Assembly: GCA_026874595.1 (NCBI GenBank)
Contig: CM049313.1
Location: 54,650,659-54,714,658, forward strand
DNA from: Sipunculus nudus
Lineage: Eukaryota; Annelida; Sipuncula; Golfingiida; Sipunculidae
DNA: 64,000 bases
Reading direction: 5' to 3'
Both the position numbers and the translations under genes were made by a program. Below, in pieces: positions 60,490-64,000 of this stretch. Position 1 is the first letter of the stretch; each line of letters opens with the position of its first letter. The notes beneath the pieces were generated by a model, which ran no database searches, had not been told where the DNA came from, and worked only from the letters and a program-made list of their open reading frames with translations.

Positions 60490-60762
60490 GACAGATATTT
60501 TTATCCTGACACTTAAGCAGCTGTTAAGCCTACAAGTGTGAAAAAAAATTAGACTGAAACAAACTAGGATAAATTTAAGCCTGACATCCTGAGCTCCCTG
60601 ACATTAGTATATAATAAAACAGTTGACCTATTATTTCTGACACAATTTTGAATAAAATCATCAGAACACGTTCGGAACTTCAGTCACGTTTCAGTAAATC
60701 CTTACTTACCCACTTATTGCTGGCCTCTTTCAAAGCGTTAGTGGCTTTCTTTACGCAGTCAA
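33447..60762 (-). CDS. Partial multi-exon gene model: Cys-helical region plus G-P-T mini-exon repeats
   Basis: Model joining minus-strand exons 60,710-60,762; 59,844-59,903; 53,327-53,453; 48,218-48,292; 46,875-46,949; 46,005-46,106; 45,021-45,122; 44,910-44,957; 37,621-37,665; 33,447-33,491. Phases agree at each join: the first three link in phase 0, the third leaves one base, and all later exons begin with two bases and end with one. The N-terminal part seen has 79 codons with six Cys. The C-terminal part is low-complexity G/P/T/V/A. The 5' start (signal peptide, if any) and 3' end are not found. The role is unknown; an extracellular, mucin-like or matrix protein is a guess. Joining the 45-nt exons across 7-11 kb is the least certain step. 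Confidence 0.6.
33632..35145 (-). mobile_element. Hairpin-headed family, copy 3 (truncated)
   Basis: Minus orientation. Its 3' end (CATGACGCTTAGCCGATC on plus) is at 33,638. The 5' hairpin is missing because the 4.2-kb duplication junction cuts the element at about 35,147. Confidence 0.65.
36410..36439 (-). pseudogene. Decayed 30-nt exon with lost acceptor
   Basis: Minus-strand sequence reading x-T-T-T-P-A-P-T-A-P with a donor GTATGATTA like its paralogues. The base pair that should be AG at the acceptor is AT (TTTTTCAT instead of TTTTTTAG). Phase 1-1 is kept and the length is 30 nt. Unit 1 lacks this sequence completely. It is best read as a relic of another P/T mini-exon. Confidence 0.45.
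37621..37665 (-). CDS. 45-nt P/T/A-rich exon (duplication unit 2)
   Basis: Sister of 33,447-33,491, with the same acceptor (ATATTTTTAG) and donor (GTATGATGA), phase 1-1. It reads V-V-A-T-P-P-P-T-A-P-A-A-S-T-A. A longer minus-strand frame runs through it into intron sequence, but the splice signals and the match in phase and length to the other mini-exons favour the short exon. It lies between the exon at 44,910 and the unit 1 exon in transcription order. Confidence 0.55.
37805..39716 (-). mobile_element. Hairpin-headed family, copy 4 (complete, 1.9 kb)
   Basis: Minus orientation. The 3' end (GATCAGCTGAGCGTCATG on minus) lies at 37,810 and the 5' hairpin at 39,680-39,714. The stem is AGCTCAG/CTGAGCT plus TGACC/GGTCA with loop ATG, so the inner stem pair differs from copies 1 and 2 (TGACT/AGTCA) by a compensating change. 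The GTCC-rich part is short (39,636-39,660). Confidence 0.75.
39717..40289. other. Spacer, no gene seen
   Basis: AT-rich. Short open frames only. No repeat recognised except a phrase near 39,920-40,090 that recurs diverged at 41,130-41,310. Confidence 0.5.
40290..40870. repeat. Dispersed repeat Y, copy 2
   Basis: Direct counterpart of 30,290-30,870. Includes the 18-bp palindrome TATGACCCATGGGTCATA at 40,368-40,385. Confidence 0.8.
40880..41320. repeat. Partial copy of duplication-unit sequence
   Basis: 'TTCTTAAAAGTTTTGTTCTA', 'GATGAATTTTATCGACTACTC' and 'GATGTGGTTTTAGATTTAAT' repeat sequence at 36,560-36,830 and 32,285-32,530 in the same order, with deletions. Confidence 0.65.
41321..42389. 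other. Spacer with diverged repeat Y, copy 3
   Basis: 41,500-41,900 follows the order of repeat Y ('ATGCAGTCCAAACACAATCGA', 'TTTGATGTCAAATA', 'TTTATCCGGCAATAGCATACC') with heavy divergence. The remainder to 42,389 is AT-rich; a 72-codon plus-strand frame at 42,081 has no recognisable features. Confidence 0.5.
42390..44392 (-). mobile_element. Hairpin-headed family, copy 5 (diverged)
   Basis: Minus orientation. The right end carries GTTAACGGCCGGCCGGCCGG, GACGG and a decayed hairpin (AGAGCTAAAGCGATCGCCCTC on minus). The body shows at least seven tandem subunits with 'AAATCTCCTTGGAAACCTGAAATTAGGTC'-type phrases (in pieces) near 42,700, 43,060, 43,190, 43,330, 43,620, 43,790, 43,920 and 44,240. 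The left end is not sharply defined. Confidence 0.6.
44910..44957 (-). CDS. 48-nt mini-exon of the G-P-T gene (exon H)
   Basis: Acceptor TATATCTTCAG, donor GTTAGATAG, phase 1-1. With the incoming G it reads G-S-I-T-L-G-V-I-P-T-G-V-T-I-G-S. It is a shortened, diverged version of the neighbouring exons: P-T-G-V-T is kept but the G-P-T start is changed to G-S-I, and the donor is weaker (GTTAGA) than in the others. It may be near the end of the well-kept part of the repeat region. Confidence 0.6.
45021..45122 (-). CDS. 102-nt mini-exon of the G-P-T gene (exon G)
   Basis: Acceptor TATATTTTCAG, donor GTAAGATTG, phase 1-1. It encodes G-P-A-T-P-G-V-V-P-T-G-V-T followed by A-A-A-G-L-T-G-V-T-S-D-A and G-P-T-G-V-T-S-D-A. 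There are three repeats of the G-(P/L)-T-G-V-T type in one exon. It is a close paralogue of exon F (46,005-46,106); the G/C-rich coding stretch stands out sharply from the AT-rich intron DNA. No Cys, no charged residues except Asp. Confidence 0.75.
45440..45600 (-). pseudogene. Exon-less copy of the intron unit
   Basis: The sequence that precedes exons D, E and F on the plus strand (GGTCTGTATTACAAG ... CAGAAAATGTACAAAAC ... TTGTACATGAA) is present here. It jumps straight to the TCTTATTAAGTAATTCT sequence that normally lies beyond the exon, so an exon and about 0.2 kb were deleted between exons F and G. Confidence 0.6.
46005..46106 (-). CDS. 102-nt mini-exon of the G-P-T gene (exon F)
   Basis: Acceptor TATATTTTCAG, donor GTAAAATTG, phase 1-1. 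It reads G-P-T-T-P-G-V-V-P-T-G-V-T, A-A-A-G-P-T-G-V-T-S-F-A, G-P-T-E-I-T-T-G-A. Same length as exon G. Flanking intron sequence is also shared, so the unit duplicated as exon plus intron (about 0.9-1.0 kb). A longer minus-strand frame runs through the exon by chance. Confidence 0.75.
46875..46949 (-). CDS. 75-nt mini-exon of the G-P-T gene (exon E)
   Basis: Acceptor TCATTATTCAG, donor GTAAGATTG, phase 1-1. It reads G-P-T-T-P-G-V-V-P-T-G-V-T-N-I-E followed by G-P-T-G-S-D-T-G-A. It has two repeats rather than three: 27 nt shorter than exons F and G, exactly one nine-residue repeat. Confidence 0.75.
47197..47257. repeat. (TA)n microsatellite in intron
   Basis: A TA run of about 60 bp inserted into the intron unit between 'GTTAGCCATC' and 'CCCATTCAGTCG', which are adjacent (apart from 'TGTATTTA') in the sister unit at 46,280. 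Confidence 0.95.
47670..48062 (+). mobile_element. Hairpin-headed family, copy 6 (fragment in intron)
   Basis: Decayed hairpin, then GAGCTATAGCGATCACCC and GTCCGTC-rich sequence, a 14-nt poly-G (47,753-47,766), and a body with 'GGTTCCACCACCTATATTTTT' like the other copies. It makes this intron longer than its sisters. Confidence 0.7.
48218..48292 (-). CDS. 75-nt mini-exon of the G-P-T gene (exon D)
   Basis: Acceptor TCATATTTTCAG, donor GTAAAGCAG, phase 1-1. It reads G-P-T-G-Q-S-G-I-P-T-G-G-P-T-V-A followed by G-P-T-G-V-P-T-G-Q. It is the first repeat exon in transcription order. Its incoming phase fits the single leftover base of the Cys exon at 53,327, which links the two halves of the model. 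The intron upstream of it holds the 48,413-51,919 transposon. Confidence 0.7.
48413..48467 (+). repeat. Left terminal inverted repeat
   Basis: AATGAGGG (48,413-48,420), GGCGCC (48,445-48,450), seven bases, CAAGGGTCCC (48,458-48,467). The match to the right end is in blocks; the 24-nt stretch between the first two blocks is 29 nt on the right. Confidence 0.7.
48567..48667 (+). pseudogene. SAP-domain exon of transposon accessory gene
   Basis: Starts at ATG 48,567 and ends with donor GAAAG|GTAAAT. The 33 codons read M-E-A-K-Y-K-D-W-T-L, then D-M-F-R-K-E-L-K-R-R-G-A-K-V-S, then R-R-K-A-D-C-I-E-R. This is a SAP helix-turn-helix DNA-binding motif (L..L...L...G....G.K..L..RL pattern). SAP proteins bind AT-rich DNA. 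The exon itself is intact; later exons are broken. The start is the first ATG in frame and lies 100 bp inside the left terminal repeat. Confidence 0.75.
49024..49140 (+). pseudogene. Second exon of the SAP-SWIM gene (frameshifted)
   Basis: Acceptor TTTTCCCACAG, donor GTG|GTGGGT. It continues the SAP motif with L-L-S-Y-D-R-N-K-N-F-S-A-N and then meets a stop. The downstream half reads in another frame (M-N-L-P-P-Y-D-E-Y-Q-D-L-N-T-G-A-V, from 49,090), which is the frame that joins the next exon. One frameshift therefore lies between about 49,060 and 49,089. Confidence 0.65.
49304..49349. repeat. (TA)n microsatellite
   Basis: TA run in the intron of the SAP-SWIM pseudogene. A second one is at 49,588-49,633. 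Confidence 0.95.
49682..50303 (+). pseudogene. SWIM zinc-finger exon of transposon accessory gene
   Basis: Acceptor TATATTTTCAG at 49,681. It opens I-P-R-V-T-E-P-V-A-N-Q-Y-L-M-P-F and shifts frame near 49,795. It then reads A-D-I-R-G-N-C-K-A-E-M-K-K-K and a SWIM zinc finger C-L-C-x9-C-K-H (49,915-49,959), followed by R-T-F-H-R-A-K-K. A second frameshift near 50,105 leads into S-K-S-V-G-K-N-L-D-Q and ends about P-A-N-P-F-A-L-F. In animal genomes I associate SAP plus SWIM with a C-terminal YqaJ-type nuclease; none is present here. The sequence breaks off at the transposase fragment. Confidence 0.8.
50306..50796 (-). pseudogene. Transposase exon 2: linker and HTH domain (broken)
   Basis: Acceptor ATGTTTTGTAG at 50,797. 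The phase fits the single base left by exon 1. Early reading is shifted (S-P-Q-R-R-L-L-I-P), then T-P-E-T-E-R-R-A-E-Q-A-S-K-R-L-K-R and, after a stop, an 88-codon frame (50,371-50,637) with H-L-A-G-L-E-T-Y-A-R-I and L-G-P-A-A-Y-D-L-N-Y. A frameshift at about 50,373 leads to F-L-T-L-I-K-L-R, then N-K-D-L-A-L-M-F-D-I-S. This is the helix-turn-helix that precedes a DDE domain in THAP-bearing transposases. Homology stops at 50,306; no DDE catalytic domain follows. Confidence 0.75.
51599..51758 (-). pseudogene. Transposase exon 1: THAP zinc-finger domain (broken)
   Basis: Starts at ATG 51,758 (minus) with M-P-R-T-R-C-C-V-I-D-G and R-K-K-E-L-F-R-K-W. A stop and frameshift follow, then S-V-V-C-H-A-L-F-S-A-D-D-F-I-A-E-N-S-F before donor TTCG|GTAAGA. 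C-x-x-H/ALF and the N-terminal M-P-x-x-C pattern fit a THAP (C2CH) DNA-binding domain, which would recognise the transposon ends. The first Cys pair is altered and the middle is out of frame, so it is not functional. It lies about 100 bp inside the right terminal repeat, mirroring the SAP gene on the left. Confidence 0.65.
51860..51919 (-). repeat. Right terminal inverted repeat
   Basis: On minus from 51,919: AATGAGGG, then GGCGCC (51,877-51,882), seven bases, CAAGGGTCCC (51,860-51,869). It mirrors 48,413-48,467. Confidence 0.7.
51920..53326. other. Intron sequence of the minus-strand gene
   Basis: It resumes the intron unit interrupted by the transposon (GTGTGTGGCTTCCACCTGCTC) and then becomes unique AT-rich DNA. 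Poly-G of 13 nt at 52,405-52,417. No further exon recognised. Confidence 0.5.
53327..53453 (-). CDS. 127-nt exon C of the minus-strand gene (Cys/helical)
   Basis: Acceptor TATGTGTTTTGCAG, donor GCGG|GTAAGT, both strong. It starts in phase 0 and ends with one extra base. The 42 codons read L-N-K-E-L-K-K-C-Y-N-K-A-K-D-V-S, P-Q-S-V-L-P-T-A-Y-A-F-I-E-S-L-L-G-L, T-T-K-D-E-I-C-A. It has two Cys, amphipathic spacing of hydrophobic residues, and a mid-exon S-P. The single leftover G joins GA of exon D to give Gly. A longer minus-strand frame (53,214-53,504) includes flanking intron sequence and is not the gene. Family unknown. Confidence 0.7.
54236..54500 (+). repeat. Inverted repeat pair, left arm (CGGAAG-rich)
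   Basis: 'TGTGTGTAAAACCTCGGAAG', 'GACGGAAGTCGGAAGCC', 'CTGAAAGTTATAGA', 'GTGCTCGGAAG', 'GTGTAAAACTCGGAAGTCAC'. The reverse complement of this order is found at 56,930-57,208. The CGGAAG core recurs about seven times in the arm. Confidence 0.75.
55298..55360. promoter_or_regulatory. Two octamer (ATTTGCAT) motifs
   Basis: ATATTTGCATATTAGG and GCATTTGCATATCAGG lie about 46 bp apart. Both contain the ATTTGCAT octamer bound by POU-domain factors and share the preceding context (CCTGA(T/C)...), so they may be a small tandem duplication. No linked transcript is known. Confidence 0.35.
56930..57208 (-). repeat. Inverted repeat pair, right arm (CTTCCG-rich)
   Basis: Counterpart of 54,236-54,500 in opposite orientation ('CTTCCGAGTTTTACACAT', 'GACTTCCGAGCACAGAATC', 'TATAACTTTCAG', 'ACCGAGTTTTACACACAGC'). 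The two arms could bound one 3.0-kb element (54,236-57,208). Confidence 0.75.
57177..58365 (+). repeat. 1.2-kb tandem duplication, unit 1
   Basis: Nearly identical to 58,366-59,110 from GGTTTCCGACTACCGAG to CATTTCAATCT, except that unit 2 lacks about 426 bp (57,470-57,900). High similarity means a recent duplication. Confidence 0.95.
58366..59110 (+). repeat. 1.2-kb tandem duplication, unit 2 (internally deleted)
   Basis: A second, shorter copy. The identical 76- to 82-codon frames in both copies simply reflect the duplication, and one includes the CTTCCG repeat arm. Confidence 0.95.
59763..59824. repeat. (CA)n-(TA)n microsatellite
   Basis: About 50 bp of CA repeat with one CCCTCA interruption, followed by TATATATATA. 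It lies 20 bp beyond the donor of exon B. Confidence 0.95.
59844..59903 (-). CDS. 60-nt exon B of the minus-strand gene (Cys-rich)
   Basis: Acceptor GTTTTAATTACAG, donor GAG|GTATGG, phase 0-0, 20 codons: M-T-V-F-N-E-C-V-K-Q then L-I-G-G-C-K-A-L-C-E. Three Cys are spaced C-x7-C-x3-C with hydrophobic residues between, consistent with a disulphide-bonded helix. The opening Met could in principle be a start codon, but the upstream exon fits in frame and phase, so I treat it as internal. No family recognised. Confidence 0.65.
60436..60488. repeat. (TA)n microsatellite
   Basis: TA run in the intron between exons A and B. Confidence 0.95.
60710..60762 (-). CDS. 53-nt exon A of the minus-strand gene
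   Basis: Acceptor TTTTCTTCTGCTGCAG, donor TGG|GTAAGTAAG (near-perfect). Only one frame is open: two bases, then D-C-V-K-K-A-T-N-A-L-K-E-A-S-N-K-W, ending in phase 0, which fits exon B. Lys/Ala-rich and helical in character, one Cys. The frame stays open upstream through the acceptor (S-S-A-A-V-D), but the polypyrimidine tract and the satellite that starts 50 bp further make a splice site more likely. At least one more exon must lie upstream, beyond 60.8 kb or outside the window. Confidence 0.65.
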
Positions 60763-60810
60763 CTGCAGCAGAAGAAAAGTAAGTGAATGATTTCATACAA
60801 TACTCTATAC

Positions 60811-62512
60811 GATTAACTACCGCATAGAACAATCTCAATTTTCGATTAATCACTAGAATGAAATGACATATAGAAAAGGCCCATAGTGATAACATGCGTT
60901 AACTTTCATGCGATTTAAAGTTAAACTTCATATATCTTATATAGGCAGTTATATTTACTACCGGACGGAACAATCTCAATTTTCGAATAATCACTAGAAC
61001 GAAATGACATATAGAAAAGGCCCATAGTAATAACATACGTAAACTTTCATGCCATTAAAAGTTAAACTTCATATATCTTATATAGGCAGTTATATTAACT
61101 ACCACACGGAACAATCTCAATTTTCGATTAATCACTAGAATGAAATGACATATAGAAAAGGCCCATAGTGACAACATGCGTTAACTTTCATGCGATTTAA
61201 AGTTAAACTTCATATATCTTATATAGGCAGTTATATTTACTACCGGACGGAACAATCTCAATTTTCGAATAATCACTAGAACGAAATGACATATAGAAAA
61301 GGCCCATAGTAATAACATACGTAAACTTTCATGCCATTAAAAGTTAAACTTCATATATCTTATATAGGCAGTTATATTAACTACCACACGGAACAATCTC
61401 AATTTTCGAATAATCACTAGAACGAAATGACATATAGAAAAGGCCCATAGTAATAACATACGTAAACTTTCATGCGATTAAAAGTTAAACTTCATATATC
61501 TTATATAGGCAGTTATATTAACTACCGAACGGAACAATCTCAATTTTCAAATAATCACTAGAACGAAATGACATATAGAAAAGACCCATAGTAATAACAT
61601 ACGTAAACTTTCATGCCATTAAAAGTTAAACTTCATATATCTTATATAGGCAGTTATATTTACTACCGCACGATAAAAATCTCAATTTTCGAATAATCAC
61701 TAGAACGAAATGACATATAGAAAAGGCCCATAGTAATAACATACGTAAACTTTCATACGATTAAAAGTTAAACTTCATATATCTTATATAGGCAGTTATA
61801 TTAACTACCGCACGGAACAATCTCAATTTTCGAATAATCACTAGAACGAAATGACATATAGAAAAGGCCCATAGTAATAACATACGTTAACTTTCATGCG
61901 ACTAAAAGTTAAACTTTATATATCTTATATAGGCAGTTATGTTTACTACCGCACAGAACAATCTCTGTTTTCGAATAATCACTAGAACGAAATAACATAT
62001 AGAAAAGGCCCATAGAAATAACATACGTAAACTTTCATGCGATTAAAAGTTAAACGTCATATATCTTATATAGGCAGTTATATTAACTACCGCACGGAAC
62101 AATCTCAATTTTCGAATAATCACTAGAACGAAATGACATATAGAAAAGGCCCATAGTAATAACATACGTTAACTTTCATGCGACTAAAAGTTAAACTTTA
62201 TATATCTTATATAGGCAGTTATGTTTACTACCGCACAGAACAATCTCTGTTTTCGAATAATCACTAGAACGAAATAACATATAGAAAAGGCCAATAGAAA
62301 TAACATACGTAAACTTTCATGCGATTAAAAGTTAAAATTCATATATCTTATATAGGCAGTTATATTAACTACCGGACGGAACAATCTCAATTTTCGAATA
62401 ATCACTAGAACGAAATAACATATAGAAAAGGCCCATAGAAATAACATACGTAAACTTTCATGCGATTAAAAGTTAAAATTCATATATCTTATATAGACAG
62501 TTATATTAACTA
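60811..62512 (+). repeat. 141-bp satellite (12 units, dimeric order)
   Basis: Unit marker GGCAGTTATATTAACTACC recurs every 141 bp (60,944; 61,085; 61,226; 61,367; 61,508; 61,649 and on). Neighbouring units alternate TTTACTACCGGA and TTAACTACCACA forms, giving a 282-bp dimer in the first part. Each unit includes TCTCAATTTTCGAATAATCA and GACATATAGAAAAGGCCCATAG. The array lies just upstream of exon A in its presumed intron. Confidence 0.97.
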
Positions 62513-63530
62513 ATGCCAGGTAACCTCCATTTCTCAGGTGGAAGCATCTGGGAGTCTCTAGAAGTGGAAGTAACACCGATCGCTGAAGGGCTATACAAAC
62601 CACTCTCTCATAGCCCCGCCATTGATTCCCACTCTTGCTAATACTCGGCTGTCCAAGCCTCTACCTCTACAATTTGTAAATTTGAACATCCTTAAACAAC
62701 AGTCATAATGTCACGTAATCAAACTAAAAAAATAAGGTTAAGGATAAACGCTGATAGCTTAGTCAGTAACATGTGTCATTCAAACGAAAAAGCAGCGCCT
62801 TTCGTCCCCCTGACAAGAGGGAGTCCCTGCAAAAGTCAGAATGCCTTGTCATCTTGTCTTGAAGGCCTCGTCATAAGGCTAGATGAGAATGTAAATATTT
62901 TCGCCATTTTTGACAACACCCCATGGCTTACACTTGCTTTGCAATTTGAAAGTAAACCGACCAGTCGTAAGATATGTCTATGAACCTCCCGTCAACAACT
63001 ATCATGTGCGAGAAAACTTAAATTAATTGAGCATATTAGTTAATCTGTCTGCATGTTTGTTCATTTTCTGACCGCATGAACATCATCATGTCTCACGTGG
63101 ATTACTGGGCGATAGTCAAATTGTAAGCGACACAACAATTGACTTGTTACCAAAGAGATGGATTTACACTTTTCTTTGTGATCTCATATGTATTCTTTTG
63201 TGTTAATTTATCACCACAAGCCTCATATAAAGATTACTTATTGTTTACCACGGTATTGATGCAATAGGATGGATTACAATTGCATTGCGTTCCCGTGCAT
63301 GGCTTGTGTCACCACTCAAGTACAGGCTTAGCAGCTTGCTAAGAAGACACCACCAAACCTAATATTATTCTTGTTTAGAAATGTGCACTTTTATCAAGAG
63401 CTGTTGACCTTATAGCATGGTGTTAGAAGCGTTAAGTTATCAAATCGACGGACTGTGTCTCTAATAGGAAACTTTCTCTTTATGGATGTCTGTTTCTCAC
63501 CCTGAGACAACTGGAAATTACGCTCTTCAG
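62513..63530. other. Unassigned stretch
   Basis: One plus-strand frame (62,708-62,983, 91 codons, starting M-S-R-N-Q-T-K-K) has a less skewed composition than chance frames but no recognised motif and no upstream acceptor that I can support. The rest is non-repetitive with no feature seen. Confidence 0.4.
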
Positions 63531-63617
63531 CGTAAGAAGCTCGGTTTGACGGAAGTTTTGTGTAGCACCTGCACCGATTTACCGCTACACGTTTCTTAAG
63601 GCCTCGGCTACAACAGG
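63531..63617 (+). other. Candidate untranslated exon
   Basis: Acceptor TACGCTCTTCAG and donor ACAGG|GTGAGT enclose 87 nt. All frames have stops (one reads R-K-K-L-G-L-T-E-V-L-C-S-T-C before TAA further on), so it would be 5' UTR or non-coding. Its donor is 139 nt before the next candidate exon. Weak. Confidence 0.25.
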
Positions 63618-63756
63618 GTGAGTCACATGTTGCTTGCCGAACATTTTATAATACAGCACGGACTCTAACACCAATGATGGAAACGTCGCCGCATGCAATC
63701 CCCTTCGAAAAATGGCAAAAACAGGAGAAATGTTACACAGGGACTTTTCTTTTTAG

Positions 63757-63838
63757 AAAAAGGATCGTGCTGACAGTGATACGATACTTCAGAAACTAGC
63801 GGAACTTTTCAGCAGACATAAAATGCAATTTCTGAAAG
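63757..63838 (+). CDS. Candidate coding exon of a right-edge gene
   Basis: Strong acceptor (ACTTTTCTTTTTAG) and donor (GAAAG|GTATGT) enclose 82 nt with an open frame: K-K-D-R-A-D-S-D-T-I-L-Q-K-L-A then E-L-F-S-R-H-K-M-Q-F-L-K. It looks like an amphipathic, charged helix. It ends with one extra base (phase 1). The following exon would lie outside the window. Family not recognised. Confidence 0.45.
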
Positions 63839-64000
63839 GTATGTGTATACCTCATGTACACAGAAAACCAGAGACTGTTTATCAATTTGAAAAAAAAATC
63901 AAGCTAAAAAAACCAGGTGCCCATTAAAGAGTCACCCCAGTTAAAGAGTCACCAGACTAGACTTCGCCTGTTCAATTAAGTATAAAAATAATGGGCAAAC

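Overview
The window looks like non-coding-rich genomic DNA of a spiralian animal, most probably a bivalve mollusc. It is AT-rich, with long introns, many (TA)n, (CA)n and poly-G/C tracts, and no operon-like gene packing. Two dispersed repeat types resemble ones I know to be abundant in bivalve and other marine invertebrate genomes: a terminal hairpin followed by GTCCGTC-rich sequence, and a 'CCTCCGCCAGGAGG' type. Species assignment is inference. Everything was read by eye, so no percentages or database hits are claimed.

Layout. 1-3.9 kb: AT-rich DNA with no gene. 3.9-8.3 kb: rearranged pieces of a small LTR-type retroelement with Lys-tRNA primer-binding-site matches, a tRNA-like promoter segment and a large inverted repeat. 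9.3-15.7 kb: two long copies of the hairpin-headed family. 15.7-19.1 kb: mostly unique, with one weak exon candidate. 19.1-20.9 kb: dispersed repeat plus a broken non-LTR reverse transcriptase (minus). 20.9-30.2 kb: a 9 kb satellite block, with a 100-bp satellite (A), a 77-78-bp satellite with telomere-like CCCTAACCC in each unit (B), then satellite A again in inverted orientation. 30.3-44.4 kb: repeat-rich DNA dominated by a 4.2-kb tandem duplication (30.95-39.29 kb) and more hairpin-family copies.

The main gene signal is on the minus strand from about 60.76 kb down to at least 33.45 kb. Three exons (60.7, 59.8, 53.3 kb) encode a Cys-containing, probably helical region. They are followed by at least five mini-exons (48.2, 46.9, 46.0, 45.0, 44.9 kb) encoding G-P-T/P-T-G-V-T repeats, and two 45-nt P/T/A exons inside the 4.2-kb duplication (37.6, 33.4 kb). 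All C-terminal exons are phase 1-1 and a multiple of three, so they can be gained or lost without breaking the frame. One decayed exon (36.4 kb) and one exon-less unit (45.5 kb) show this turnover. I do not recognise the family; a secreted, mucin-like product is a guess.

An intron of that gene holds a 3.5-kb DNA transposon (48,413-51,919). It has terminal inverted repeats and two convergent broken genes: a plus-strand SAP-SWIM protein and a minus-strand THAP plus HTH transposase. Both are cut off where they meet near 50.3 kb. Paralogous intron copies supply an approximate empty site.

Right of the transposon the introns hold an inverted repeat pair (54.2/57.0 kb), a near-identical tandem duplication (57.2-59.1 kb) and a 141-bp satellite (60.8-62.5 kb). 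At the right edge one good plus-strand exon candidate (63,757-63,838) suggests that another gene begins there.
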